Below, in pieces: positions 1 through 8,000 of a stretch of 64,000 nucleotides of DNA; the stretch's first letter is position 1, and each line of letters begins with the position of its first letter. The notes under the pieces are model-generated. The model did not search any database. It was not told where the DNA came from and worked only from the letters and a program-made list of their open reading frames with translations. The DNA lies in the NCBI GenBank assembly GCA_029257405.1, contig JARIBO010000008.1:1-64000 (forward strand). Reading direction: 5' to 3'. The DNA comes from Caryophanales bacterium (GTDB lineage: Bacteria > Bacillota > Bacilli > Bacillales > Amphibacillaceae). The position numbers were made by a program, and so were the translations under genes.

Positions 1-711
1 AAAGCTTATAGAATCAATTATACTATTAAGCAAGAAGATGGTATAAAAGATTCTGTTGCAAATGATTTCTTTACTAATACAGGAATCTTGCTTGTAAAAG
101 ACGGAAAAACATATTTACAAATGGCAATAGAGAATGGTAATATGGTCAGAGATTTAAAAGGTAAATATGGTGAAGCTATTGTTGTGAAAAAAGAAAAAGA
201 CGGTTCTACAATTGTTCAACTTAAAGTAGACAATAACTTAGCTAATATGCTATTAGAAATGCATGTTGTTGTACCTGAAGGAGCGATTCCAGGATTCCCG
301 GGATATGATGAAGACCATAAAGCATTACTTGTATTTGACAAAGGATCTCAACAAGAAATAGAAGTTGGAGATCTTAAATTAGCAGCACTTGCAGGTAATG
401 ATAATGGGCCAAAGGTAAGTCCAGAAAACAACACAGGATTAAGAATGGGTAATGGATCTAATGGTAACGGTGGAGATGGAACACCTAAATCTAAATTAGG
501 TACTAATAATGCAGATAAGATTGCTGCTAATTTATCAAACGGTGGTCCAGATAAGCCTGAGTTTGGTTCAAATGGTAATGGCGGACTAAATGATAAAGCT
601 AAATCAACTAACCCTCAAACGGGAGATTTAACTAATATTTGGTTATATGCTTTCTTGTTAGCAGGTTCACTGTTAATTTTAGGCGTTAAGTTTAGACGTC
701 GCACAATATAA
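1..711 (+). CDS. isdC: NEAT-domain haem-binding cell-wall protein, IsdC-like (5' end missing)
   Basis: The frame is open from base 1, so the gene begins upstream of the window and the signal peptide is not visible. The first ~120 visible residues look like a NEAT domain: a YRINYTI strand, then NDFF and LLVKDGKTYLQM, the haem-contacting lip and strands of this family. A low-complexity Gly/Asn linker follows (repeats of GSNGNGG). The C-terminus is a sorting signal: NPQTG, a hydrophobic segment and the basic tail KFRRR. NPQT-type motifs are the sortase B recognition class, and a sortase B gene lies at the end of this cluster, so the protein is probably anchored in the wall to pass haem to the downstream transporter. 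It resembles IsdC more than IsdA or IsdB because it has a single NEAT domain and an NPQT motif. The family call is secure; the IsdC name is by analogy. Confidence 0.85.
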   Translation, partial: KAYRINYTIKQEDGIKDSVANDFFTNTGILLVKDGKTYLQMAIENGNMVRDLKGKYGEAIVVKKEKDGSTIVQLKVDNNLANMLLEMHVVVPEGAIPGFPGYDEDHKALLVFDKGSQQEIEVGDLKLAALAGNDNGPKVSPENNTGLRMGNGSNGNGGDGTPKSKLGTNNADKIAANLSNGGPDKPEFGSNGNGGLNDKAKSTNPQTGDLTNIWLYAFLLAGSLLILGVKFRRRTI

Positions 712-738
712 AAAGATTAAGTTAATTAATCAAAATGT

Positions 739-774
739 GAGTCTTACTGCCTATTGGTGGTAAGACTCCCTTTT
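739..774 (+). terminator. Hairpin after the NEAT protein gene, possible partial terminator
   Basis: Perfect 9-bp arms GAGTCTTAC (739-747) and GTAAGACTC (760-768) are followed by CCTTTT. The T-tract is short, so this may allow read-through into the haem-binding lipoprotein gene. It could thereby lower transporter expression relative to the surface protein. Confidence 0.6.
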
Positions 775-815
775 AATATTAAAGAATAATTTAATTAGGA
801 AGGTGTGAAATTATT

Positions 816-1712
816 TTGAGGAAAAAATGGCTTTTATTAATTCTTACATTAAGTGTAATGTTACTTATTTCAGCATGTGGATCCGCTTCGGATGCAACAG
901 AGAAAGAAGATGTTAGCAAAGAAGCAGAGGATAGTGAAACTCGAATTGTTACAACGACTGTAGCGATTGCTGAGTTTTTAGATGCGCTTGATATTAATGC
1001 AGTTGGTATACCAACAACATATAAGGAATTACCTGAACGGTTTAATGATGCAACAGAAGTAGGCTCTCCAATGGACCCTGATTTAGAGACAGTATTATCA
1101 TTAAAGCCAACTCATGTTCTATCAGTTACTAATTTACAAGGAGATTTAGAAAAAGCTTTTACAGAATATGATATTCCAGCTGACTACTTAGATTTAGATA
1201 CAGTTGAAGGTATGTTTACTGAAATCGAAAAGTTAGGTGAAAAATATAATCGTTCTGAACAAGCAAACGAGATTATTTCTAACTTTGATGATAAAATGAA
1301 AGATGTAGAAGAGGAAGTTAATGGTAAAGATTCACCTAAAGTACTTATTTTAATGGGTGTTCCAGGAAGTTACATTGTCGGAACAGAGCACTCTTATATT
1401 GGTAACTTAGTAAAACGAGCTGGTGGAGAAAACGCGGTTACAAATGAAGAGCAAGACTTTATATCAGCCAATACAGAATATTTACAGCAATTAGATGCTG
1501 ATATTATTTTACGTGCAGCTCACGGAGCCCCTGATGATGTAATTAAAATGTTTGATGAAGAATTTGCCCAAAATGATATATGGAAACATTTTGTAGCAGT
1601 AAAAAATGAGCGTGTGTATGATTTAGAAGAAACACTATTTGGTATGTCAGCTAATTTAGCAGTTGACGAAGCGATCGATGAATTACTAACTATCTTGTAC
1701 GCAGATAATTAA
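816..1712 (+). CDS. isdE: Haem ABC transporter substrate-binding lipoprotein, IsdE-like
   Basis: A 298-residue class III (FecB/BtuF-type) binding protein. The N-terminus is a lipoprotein signal (MRKKWLLLIL...LLISAC) with the lipid-modified Cys at position 21. The first lobe has the typical TTVAIAEFLDALDI and VGSPMDPDLETVLSLKPTHVL sequences, and the second lobe continues to the C-terminus. It should sit on the outer face of the membrane, accept haem (or a siderophore) and deliver it to the permease that follows 28 bp downstream. The start is TTG, placed about 10 nt after AGGAAGGTG (797-805). Position between a NEAT protein and a FecCD permease, with sortase B downstream, argues for haem rather than siderophore. 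Confidence 0.85.
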   Translation: MRKKWLLLILTLSVMLLISACGSASDATEKEDVSKEAEDSETRIVTTTVAIAEFLDALDINAVGIPTTYKELPERFNDATEVGSPMDPDLETVLSLKPTHVLSVTNLQGDLEKAFTEYDIPADYLDLDTVEGMFTEIEKLGEKYNRSEQANEIISNFDDKMKDVEEEVNGKDSPKVLILMGVPGSYIVGTEHSYIGNLVKRAGGENAVTNEEQDFISANTEYLQQLDADIILRAAHGAPDDVIKMFDEEFAQNDIWKHFVAVKNERVYDLEETLFGMSANLAVDEAIDELLTILYADN

Positions 1713-1740
1713 GTTGAACATGTGAATTGAGGTTAAGCTA

Positions 1741-2721
1741 ATGAACAAAAAGGTTATCAGTTTTATCGTAGTTCTTTTATTAATTCCTTTAACGACCATT
1801 TATGCTGCTACGACAGGCAGTATCGATGTCACACCTATAGAGTTAATTAAAGGTCTATTTACAGGAACAAATGAAAACATTGCTATTATTAAAGATTTAC
1901 GTTTCCCGCGGATTATTATCTCTTTATTTGCTGGGGCGGCACTTGCTGTTTCGGGCGTGTTATTACAAGCAGTTATGAGAAATCCTTTAGCTGAGCCAGG
2001 AATTATCGGAGTTTCTTCAGGAGCAGGATTTGTTTCGATTGTAATGGTTACTTTTTTCCCAACACTCTATTTTTATACCCCTTTATTTGCCTTTATTGGA
2101 GGTGCATTAGCATTCTTTCTAGTTTTTACTTTTTCTTGGAAGCAAGGACTCAATCCGCTTCGAATGATTTTAATTGGTGTGGCGATTAACGCTATTTTTG
2201 TTGGATTAAGTGAATTATTTGCAGCGGGAGGAACAAGTATCACCAATGCTGTTTCAGTAACTTCTTCTACCCTTTCAATGAAAACTTGGAATGACGTTGA
2301 AGTGATTGTCTTATATGGTTCAATCGGACTTATTTTAGCATTTATCTTTTTTAAATACGCGAATCATTTAGGATTACATGACCAAACTTTAAAAAGTTTA
2401 GGTTTTAGAGTAAATCGAGCACGATTTATATTATCAATTTTAGCAGTTTTACTTGCATCAATTGCTACAGCAGTTGCTGGCATGTTTACCTTTGTTGGAT
2501 TGCTCATTCCTCACATTGGTCGTTCGCTTGTTGGGACAGATCATAAAGTACTCATACCTTTTTCAGCGCTATTAGGAGGGCTACTTATTTTAGTTGCCGA
2601 CACGCTAGGTAGGACGATCCTTGCGCCAGTGGAAATTCCGGCTTCAATTATAATGGCAATCATTGGTGGACCGTTCCTCATATTCTTACTCAGAAAGAGT
2701 GATCGTATTTATGGAAATTAA
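1741..2721 (+). CDS. isdF: Haem/iron ABC transporter permease (FecCD family), IsdF-like
   Basis: A 326-residue polytopic membrane protein with about nine to ten hydrophobic segments. It has FecCD/BtuC hallmarks: LRFPRIIISLFAGAALAVSGVLLQAVMRNPLAEPGIIGVSSGAG near residues 50-100 (seen as separate motifs RFPRI, GVLLQ, RNPLAEP, GVSSGAG) and the C-terminal GLLIPHIGRSLVG coupling segment. It forms the channel of the importer with the lipoprotein upstream and the ATPase downstream. The ATG follows a GAGGT ribosome site. Its last 11 bp overlap the ATPase gene, which suggests translational coupling. Confidence 0.88.
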   Translation: MNKKVISFIVVLLLIPLTTIYAATTGSIDVTPIELIKGLFTGTNENIAIIKDLRFPRIIISLFAGAALAVSGVLLQAVMRNPLAEPGIIGVSSGAGFVSIVMVTFFPTLYFYTPLFAFIGGALAFFLVFTFSWKQGLNPLRMILIGVAINAIFVGLSELFAAGGTSITNAVSVTSSTLSMKTWNDVEVIVLYGSIGLILAFIFFKYANHLGLHDQTLKSLGFRVNRARFILSILAVLLASIATAVAGMFTFVGLLIPHIGRSLVGTDHKVLIPFSALLGGLLILVADTLGRTILAPVEIPASIIMAIIGGPFLIFLLRKSDRIYGN

Positions 2722-3481
2722 AGATATCTCATTTGCCTACTCAGATAATATTATGAGACTAAAAAATGTAAATGGTAAAATTAATAAAGGAGAGATCACG
2801 ACCATTATCGGACCAAATGGTTGTGGTAAATCAACTTTAATGAGCGTGCTAACTAATAACAATACACCAAAACAAGGGAGTGTTGTTTTAGATGGTAAAT
2901 TACTAAATAGCTATAAACCAAAAGATCTTGCAAAAACAGTTGGTGTAGTTTATCAAAAAAACGTTGCCCCTTCAGATATGACTGTTGAAAAGCTCGCACA
3001 ATATGGACGTTTACCACATCGAAGTACCTTTTCTCCGCAATCTGATAGAGACGCGGAGATGGTTAAGTGGGCACTAGAACGAACGGGCCTTTATGACAGA
3101 AGGCATAAAACAATCGATACACTATCAGGTGGACAACAACAACGCGTCTGGATAGCGATGGCACTTGCTCAAGATACACCCTTTTTATTTTTAGATGAAC
3201 CAACATCTAACTTAGATATTTATTATCAATATGAAGTGTTAGAACTTGTTAAACAATTAAGCGAAGAACATGGCTTAACCATCGTAATGGTACTTCATGA
3301 TATTAATCAAGCGATTCAATATAGTGATTCAATCATTGCTATGAAAAAAGGTTCTGTTGTGGCTCATGGGCATCCTAATCACATCATTACAGAACAATTA
3401 ATTAAAGAAGTTTACGGTGTGAAAGTTATCGTAAAAGAAGAAAAGTCTGTTGGAAAGTATATTATCCCGGTTGGAATTTAA
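2711..3481 (+). CDS. Haem/iron ABC transporter ATP-binding protein
   Basis: A 256-residue FecE/FhuC-type ATPase. Walker A is GPNGCGKST (residues 34-42), the signature is LSGGQQQ (138-144) and Walker B is FLFLDEP (158-164), with the switch His in VLHDINQ. I place the start at the ATG at 2711, which gives MEIKDISFAY, rather than at an upstream in-frame codon inside the permease gene. The reading frame overlaps the permease stop. A dedicated ATPase within the locus resembles the Listeria srtB-linked haem operon; S. aureus isdEF shares an ATPase encoded elsewhere. The function as energiser of the IsdE/IsdF-like importer follows from context. Confidence 0.87.
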   Translation: MEIKDISFAYSDNIMRLKNVNGKINKGEITTIIGPNGCGKSTLMSVLTNNNTPKQGSVVLDGKLLNSYKPKDLAKTVGVVYQKNVAPSDMTVEKLAQYGRLPHRSTFSPQSDRDAEMVKWALERTGLYDRRHKTIDTLSGGQQQRVWIAMALAQDTPFLFLDEPTSNLDIYYQYEVLELVKQLSEEHGLTIVMVLHDINQAIQYSDSIIAMKKGSVVAHGHPNHIITEQLIKEVYGVKVIVKEEKSVGKYIIPVGI

Positions 3482-3505
3482 ACAGATAATTAGGATGTGA
3501 TCGAA

Positions 3506-4267
3506 ATGAAAAAGAAAAAACAACGACCAAAAAATAAATTTATCTCTCGTTTTATTACGATTGCTTCTTTATCTGTCTTTATATATGCTGCTTATGGACT
3601 TTCAGATGTGTTAATTGATTATTATAAAAATCGACAAGCACTCTCAGAAGTTCAAGATATGTATTACGATTTAGATTCTAATGAAACAAGAGCACCTGAT
3701 GAAATAAGGTCGGGGTTTGATGAGTTATTAAAGCATAACGAAGAAGTAGTCGGTTGGATAACAATGGATGGTACTCAAATTGATTATCCAATCTTACAAG
3801 CAGAAAATAATACTGATTATTTAACAAAGGATTATAATGATCGTGAAACGCGAGCAGGAAGTATCTTTTTAGACTATAGAAATGAAATAACTGCAGAAAA
3901 TAAAAATACTGTCGTTTATGGACATAGGATGAAAGATGGTTCGATGTTTCAGCATCTAACTAAATTTTTAGATAAAGACTTTTTAAAAGACCACCAAACA
4001 TTCGAGTATGATACGCTTTATGATAGTTACGAAGCGGAAATATTTTCAGTCTACAATACATTAACTGACTTTAATTATATTCAAACAGATTTTTCTGATG
4101 ATGAAAAATATGGAGAATTACTTACTAAAATGAAAGACAAATCTAAATTAGAAACAAATGTAGAAGTAAATGCTAATGATATAATTATTACACTATCTAC
4201 ATGTGACTATGAATTAGATGAAAATGAAGGTCGTTTAGTCGTTCATGCAAAATTAACAAAAATATAA
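3506..4267 (+). CDS. srtB: Class B sortase
   Basis: A 253-residue membrane-anchored transpeptidase. It has one N-terminal transmembrane segment (about residues 15-35) and an extracellular sortase domain. The catalytic triad is visible: His140 in VVYGHRM, Cys233 in TLSTC and Arg243 in EGRLVVHAK. Class B enzymes attach NPQT-type proteins to peptidoglycan, matching the NPQTG signal of the first gene. I chose ATG 3506 because AGGATGTGA (3492-3500) is a well-spaced ribosome site; a GTG nine bases earlier lies inside that site. No isdG-type haem-degrading monooxygenase follows; the operon ends at a terminator. Confidence 0.93.
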   Translation: MKKKKQRPKNKFISRFITIASLSVFIYAAYGLSDVLIDYYKNRQALSEVQDMYYDLDSNETRAPDEIRSGFDELLKHNEEVVGWITMDGTQIDYPILQAENNTDYLTKDYNDRETRAGSIFLDYRNEITAENKNTVVYGHRMKDGSMFQHLTKFLDKDFLKDHQTFEYDTLYDSYEAEIFSVYNTLTDFNYIQTDFSDDEKYGELLTKMKDKSKLETNVEVNANDIIITLSTCDYELDENEGRLVVHAKLTKI

Positions 4268-4281
4268 TCTACATAAAAAAG

Positions 4282-4316
4282 TTCTTTCAATCATATTTGA
4301 TTGTAAGAATTTTTTT
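4282..4316 (+). terminator. Intrinsic terminator of the haem locus
   Basis: Arms TTCTTTCAATCA (4282-4293) and TGATTGTAAGAA (4298-4309), with one internal mismatch and a TATT loop, are followed by seven T residues. It closes the haem-uptake operon before thyA. Confidence 0.85.
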
Positions 4317-4352
4317 GTGATAAACTATAAAAGATTAATATTGAATCATGTA

Positions 4353-4361
4353 TGGTATAAT
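4353..4361 (+). promoter_or_regulatory. Extended -10 promoter element for thyA-folA
   Basis: TGGTATAAT is an extended -10 (TGn plus TATAAT), about 35 bp before the thyA start codon. I see no good -35 at 17 bp, which is common for extended -10 promoters. Confidence 0.55.
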
Positions 4362-4395
4362 AAATAACTTATAAGAAATTAAAGGAGAGAGTGTA

Positions 4396-5349
4396 ATGAC
4401 AAGTGAAAAAGCATATCTTGATTTATGTAATTTAATATTAAATGATGGCATTGAAAAAAGTGATCGAACAAATACAGGTACATATTCTAAATTTGGAAGT
4501 CAAATTCGGTTTGATTTAACTAAAGGTTTTCCATTACTCACAACTAAAAGAGTCCCTTTTCGATTAGTAGCATCAGAACTATTGTGGTTTTTAAGAGGAG
4601 ATACGAATATTCGCTTCTTATTAGAACATAATAATCATATTTGGAACGAGTGGGCTTTTAAAAAATGGGTAGAGAGTTCTGAGTACAAAGGACCTAATAT
4701 GGATGATTTCGGTAATAAATCGCTCGTAGATAAAGAATTTAAAGCAGAATATGATAAGCAAATGCAAATATTCATAGATAAAATCTTAAATGATGACGAT
4801 TTTAGTCAAAAATACGGGGATTTAGGTGCTGTATACGGTAAACAATGGCGTGAGTGGAAAACATCTCAAAATGAAACAATCGATCAAATTAAAGAAGTAA
4901 TTGAATCGATTAAAACGAATCCTGATTCAAGAAGACACATTGTATCAGCATGGAATCCAGAAGATATCCCGAACATGGCTTTACCACCATGTCATACATT
5001 ATTCCAATTTTATGTAGCAGATGGAAAGTTATCATGTCAATTATACCAACGCAGTGCGGATTTATTCTTAGGAGTACCATTTAATATTGCAAGTTATGCT
5101 TTACTAACTCACTTAATCGCACATGAGTGTGATTTAGAAGTAGGCGATTTTGTTCATACATTTGGAGATGTGCATATTTATACGAACCATGTTGAACAAG
5201 TTAAAGAACAATTAAGTAGAGAGATGAAGGAGTTACCTGAGTTAGTCCTTAATAAAGACAAAAAATCTATTTTTGAATTTACAATGGAAGATCTAAAAGT
5301 AGAAGGGTATGACCCACATCCTGGAATTCGTGCTCCAATTGCAGTATAA
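4396..5349 (+). CDS. thyA: Thymidylate synthase
   Basis: A 317-residue ThyA enzyme that methylates dUMP to dTMP, using methylenetetrahydrofolate and releasing dihydrofolate. The catalytic nucleophile is Cys199 in [13 protein letters not shown]. The dUMP phosphate-binding arginines lie in [11 protein letters not shown], and the folate region is [21 protein letters not shown]. The length and the insertion around residues 90-140 match the long form found in staphylococci and lactobacilli. The ribosome site is AAAGGAGAG. The gene is followed after 21 bp by dihydrofolate reductase, which recycles its folate product. Confidence 0.97.
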   Translation: MTSEKAYLDLCNLILNDGIEKSDRTNTGTYSKFGSQIRFDLTKGFPLLTTKRVPFRLVASELLWFLRGDTNIRFLLEHNNHIWNEWAFKKWVESSEYKGPNMDDFGNKSLVDKEFKAEYDKQMQIFIDKILNDDDFSQKYGDLGAVYGKQWREWKTSQNETIDQIKEVIESIKTNPDSRRHIVSAWNPEDIPNMALPPCHTLFQFYVADGKLSCQLYQRSADLFLGVPFNIASYALLTHLIAHECDLEVGDFVHTFGDVHIYTNHVEQVKEQLSREMKELPELVLNKDKKSIFEFTMEDLKVEGYDPHPGIRAPIAV

Positions 5350-5370
5350 ATATTAAAAGGAAGTGATAAA

Positions 5371-5850
5371 ATGATTTCATTAATTGCAGCAATGGATAAT
5401 AATAATGTCATTGGTTATGAGAATGATATGCCATGGAATCTTCCAAATGACCTAAAACATTTTAAAGAAGTTACTTCACATCACACAGTTATTATGGGAA
5501 GAAAAACATATCAATCGATAGGCAGACCTTTACCAAACCGAAAAAATGTTATTTTAAGCCGTTCAGGATTTCAAACAGATGATGATGTCGAAGTTATTTC
5601 ATCGATAGAAGAAATTCAAAAAAGAGCAGAAACAGAAGAAGTGTTTGTAATTGGTGGCGGAACGATTTATGAACAAGTCTTACCTTATGCTGATCGCCTT
5701 TATATTACACGTATAGATGCCGAATTTAAAGGTGATACGTACTTTCCGAAGTTTAATGAAGACGAATGGGAAGTCATCGATGAAAAAGAAGGTATTTTAA
5801 ATGATCGTAACGAATACAAACATACATTTTACACTTATTCGCGGAGGTAA
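5371..5850 (+). CDS. folA: Dihydrofolate reductase
   Basis: A 159-residue DHFR that reduces dihydrofolate with NADPH. The active-site region is MPWNLPNDLKHF (acidic residue Asp27), the NADPH-binding segments are MGRKTYQSIGRPLPNRKNVILSR (seen as MGRKTYQSIG and LPNRKNVILS) and VIGGGTIYEQ. Residue 100 is Tyr, the position equivalent to S. aureus Phe98. Tyr is the residue of the trimethoprim-resistant S. aureus variant, but it is also the natural residue in E. coli, so no resistance can be claimed. The ribosome site AAAGGAAGTGA precedes ATG 5371. It is co-transcribed with thyA. Confidence 0.96.
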   Translation: MISLIAAMDNNNVIGYENDMPWNLPNDLKHFKEVTSHHTVIMGRKTYQSIGRPLPNRKNVILSRSGFQTDDDVEVISSIEEIQKRAETEEVFVIGGGTIYEQVLPYADRLYITRIDAEFKGDTYFPKFNEDEWEVIDEKEGILNDRNEYKHTFYTYSRR

Positions 5851-5861
5851 AACCACCCTGA

Positions 5862-5890
5862 TTGACAAAACATGTGTTTCATGGTTAACT
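5862..5890 (+). promoter_or_regulatory. Possible promoter for tatA
   Basis: A perfect -35 TTGACA (5862-5867) lies 17 bp before a weak -10 TTAACT (5885-5890), in the gap between folA and tatA. Confidence 0.4.
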
Positions 5891-5943
5891 TGAATAAATT
5901 AAGGTTTAATTTAAACTTAAATAAGTTTATTGGAGGGAATATA

Positions 5944-6120
5944 ATGGGTATTGGTTCAATTGGTATCCCTAGTCTTATTTTAATCGTTGTCGTTGCTTTA
6001 CTTATATTTGGTCCTTCTAAATTACCTGAGATTGGAAAAGCTGCAGGTGGTTCACTGAAAGAATTTAAAAATGCAACTAAAGGCATTAATGATGAGGAAA
6101 ATGAAAATAAAACAAAATAA
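5944..6120 (+). CDS. tatA: Twin-arginine translocase subunit TatA
   Basis: A 58-residue protein with one N-terminal transmembrane helix (about residues 5-21), the [14 protein letters not shown] hinge and amphipathic helix, and a short charged tail, which is the complete TatA plan. It oligomerises to form the pore for folded Tat substrates and works with TatC encoded just downstream. The start at 5944 follows TGGAGGG at 5931-5937; upstream in-frame codons would add a non-homologous leader. A terminator separates it from tatC. Confidence 0.92.
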   Translation: MGIGSIGIPSLILIVVVALLIFGPSKLPEIGKAAGGSLKEFKNATKGINDEENENKTK

Positions 6121-6142
6121 TTAAATTAAAAGATAAATAAAA

Positions 6143-6178
6143 GGTGTAGGGCGATTTTTTTACCTTACGCCTTTTTTA
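6143..6178 (+). terminator. Intrinsic terminator between tatA and tatC
   Basis: Arms GGTGTAGGG (6143-6151) and CCTTACGCC (6163-6171) pair with two G-T wobbles and are followed by six T residues. The ribosome site of tatC starts only a few bases later, so tatC is probably expressed by read-through. Confidence 0.75.
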
Positions 6179-6197
6179 TTTGTTAGGAGTGTCGAAA

Positions 6198-6935
6198 TTG
6201 GCGAAAGAAGAAATAGAAATGAATTTAGTAGGACATCTTACAGAGTTAAGAAATAGAATTATTGTGACGCTTATTTTCTTTGTTATCTTTTTTATTATTG
6301 GTTTTATATATATAAAAGACATATATGGTTTTTTTGAAGCAGACATTGATTTTAAATTAACTGTTACTGGAATAGCAGATATAATTTGGATCTATATTTC
6401 AATGGCAGGTATTCTTGCTATCGTAGGAACATTACCGATTTTGAGTTTGCAAATATGGTTATTTATTAAACCAGGACTCAAAAAACAAGAAAGAAGAGCT
6501 TCTTTATCTTATGTCCCAGCTGTTTTTTTATTGTTTGTATTTGGACTTGTATTTGGATATCTTCTATTTACTAACTTAATAGTTCCGTTTTTATTATCGT
6601 TAAATGATGGTTTGTTTAATGAACTATTCACAGTAGATAAGTACTTTAAATTTATGTTTAAAGTAACAATTCCATTTGCACTTTTATTTGAAATTCCGAT
6701 TGTAACAATGTTTTTAACAAGTCTTGGAATCTTAAATCCAGTATTTTTAAGAAAATCTAGAAAATATGCATATCTTATCTTGCTAGTATTAAGTGCATTA
6801 ATAACACCACCTGACGTGTTCTTACAATTAATTGTTGCCGTTCCATTATTTATTTTATATGAGATAAGTATTTATCTTTCAGCTCTTGTTGAAAGACGTA
6901 AAAAAAGAAGACATAAAGAGTATATGGAAAGTTAA
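6198..6935 (+). CDS. tatC: Twin-arginine translocase subunit TatC
   Basis: A 245-residue integral membrane protein with six hydrophobic segments. The conserved N-terminal motif HLTELRNRI binds twin-arginine signal peptides. The later loops carry FIKPGLKKQERR and the family's SRKYAYLILLVLSALITPPDVF stretch (seen as RKYAYL and ITPPD). It recognises Tat substrates and assembles with TatA. I chose the TTG at 6198 because TTAGGAGTG (6183-6190) is well placed for it. The only upstream sequence before this start is the tatA terminator. Confidence 0.93.
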   Translation: MAKEEIEMNLVGHLTELRNRIIVTLIFFVIFFIIGFIYIKDIYGFFEADIDFKLTVTGIADIIWIYISMAGILAIVGTLPILSLQIWLFIKPGLKKQERRASLSYVPAVFLLFVFGLVFGYLLFTNLIVPFLLSLNDGLFNELFTVDKYFKFMFKVTIPFALLFEIPIVTMFLTSLGILNPVFLRKSRKYAYLILLVLSALITPPDVFLQLIVAVPLFILYEISIYLSALVERRKKRRHKEYMES

Positions 6936-7008
6936 ATAATGTTTTAAGTATTTTCCTGAATTTAATGCTACAATATAAATAGTTTATAATTGTAAGGAGT
7001 TTATAATA

Positions 7009-7437
7009 ATGATAAAGCCAAATGATTTGATCTTACGTTCGACAACATCTTTAATTACTTTCATATTATTAGGTTTTGCAATCTACTTATTATTTGCAGG
7101 ACATAATTCTCCAGGAGGAGGATTCGTTGGTGGTTTAACAACATCTGCAGCATTTTTACTCATGTATATTTCGTTTGGCCAACCAACAGTTGATAAAATA
7201 TTCCCAATCGAGTTTATAAAACTTGTTCCAATTGGTTTAATGATTGCTTTATTAACTGGTTTAGGATCGTTTCTTTTCAACAAACCATTCTTAACTCAGA
7301 CATTTGGTCACGTTACTTTACCAATTTTCGGTGAATTTGAATTAGCTACAGCAATGCTATTTGATGTAGGTGTTTATCTTACAGTCCTTGGAACAACAAT
7401 GACAATTATTTTAACAATATCAAATGATCAAAAGTAA
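7009..7437 (+). CDS. MnhB/MrpB-like cation antiporter subunit, isolated gene
   Basis: A 142-residue membrane protein with four hydrophobic segments. It has the MnhB/MrpB features NDLILRSTTSLI at the N-terminus, the central HNSPGGGFVGGL motif, and ELATAMLFDVGVYLTVLGTT at the C-terminus. In Mrp/Mnh antiporters this subunit is one of seven encoded together. Here none of the others (A, C to G) is in the window: tatC is upstream and ccdC downstream. It may serve a complex encoded elsewhere or act as a second copy of subunit B. The ribosome site is GTAAGGAG. Confidence 0.85.
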   Translation: MIKPNDLILRSTTSLITFILLGFAIYLLFAGHNSPGGGFVGGLTTSAAFLLMYISFGQPTVDKIFPIEFIKLVPIGLMIALLTGLGSFLFNKPFLTQTFGHVTLPIFGEFELATAMLFDVGVYLTVLGTTMTIILTISNDQK

Positions 7438-7477
7438 TTTAATTTTGAAATGATTATTTAATTAAAGGGTTGATCAA

Positions 7478-7978
7478 TTGAATTTAAATAGTCCGCTATT
7501 TTTAATATTAAGTACAATTGTAGCAGCTATTATGGCTTCTACGATGATATTTGTGAGAATGAAAGCTTCTGAAAAACCAGCTTCAGTTAAAAAAATAATT
7601 TTACCTCCTTTATTTATGAGTACAGGTGCATTGATGTTTATATTTCCTATGTTTCGTGTATCATTTGGAGATGTGGTTGAAGCTTTAACTGTTGGTGTTA
7701 TTTTCTCTGTTTTTTTAATTAAATTTTCTAAGTTTGAAATTAGAGATAATGACATTTATTTAATACCATCAAAATCTTTTGTGTTTATATTACTAGGTTT
7801 ATTGCTTCTACGAATAATTATTAAATTAATTATCGGAAGCAAAATTTCATTTGGTGAAACTTCAGGTATGTTTTTCTTACTTGGTTTTGGAATGATATTT
7901 ACTTGGAGAATAGCCATGTTATATAAATTCATGAAATTAAAAAACATATTAAAAAAAGAAAACGTCTACCAAAATTAA
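7478..7978 (+). CDS. ccdC: CcdC-family membrane protein
   Basis: A 166-residue protein with about five transmembrane segments. The conserved block FVRMKASEKPASVKKIILPPLFMSTGALMF (seen as VRMKASEKP and IILPPLFMSTGALMF) is typical of the CcdC/YneJ family (DUF1453). In Bacillus it sits next to yneK and is named for cytochrome c biogenesis, although its role there is weakly established. Here the neighbour is also the yneK homologue, convergent and overlapping at the stop codons. The start is TTG after AAAGGGTTGA. Confidence 0.8.
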   Translation: MNLNSPLFLILSTIVAAIMASTMIFVRMKASEKPASVKKIILPPLFMSTGALMFIFPMFRVSFGDVVEALTVGVIFSVFLIKFSKFEIRDNDIYLIPSKSFVFILLGLLLLRIIIKLIIGSKISFGETSGMFFLLGFGMIFTWRIAMLYKFMKLKNILKKENVYQN

Positions 7979-8000
7979 TTGGTTGACGTTTTCTTTTTCT
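7951..8000. terminator. Bidirectional terminator spanning two stop codons
   Basis: Arms GAAAACGTC (7958-7966) and GACGTTTTC (7985-7993), extended inwards by ACCAA and TTGGT, enclose the stop codons of both ccdC and the DUF2621 gene. The hairpin has an A-tract before it and a T-tract after it, so it can work in both directions. Confidence 0.85.

Noticed and set aside
712..815. Fur box in front of the haem-binding lipoprotein gene
   Set aside because: No sequence close to GATAATGATAATCATTATC is seen; the promoter of this locus is probably left of the window.
2663..2710. Upstream start for the haem transporter ATPase, giving 16 extra residues
   Set aside because: The extra residues are the permease gene read out of frame and are not ATPase-like; ATG 2711 gives the usual N-terminus.
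4341..4361. TTGAAT as -35 for the thyA promoter
   Set aside because: It is only 9 bp from TATAAT, too close for a -35; the extended -10 explains the promoter better.
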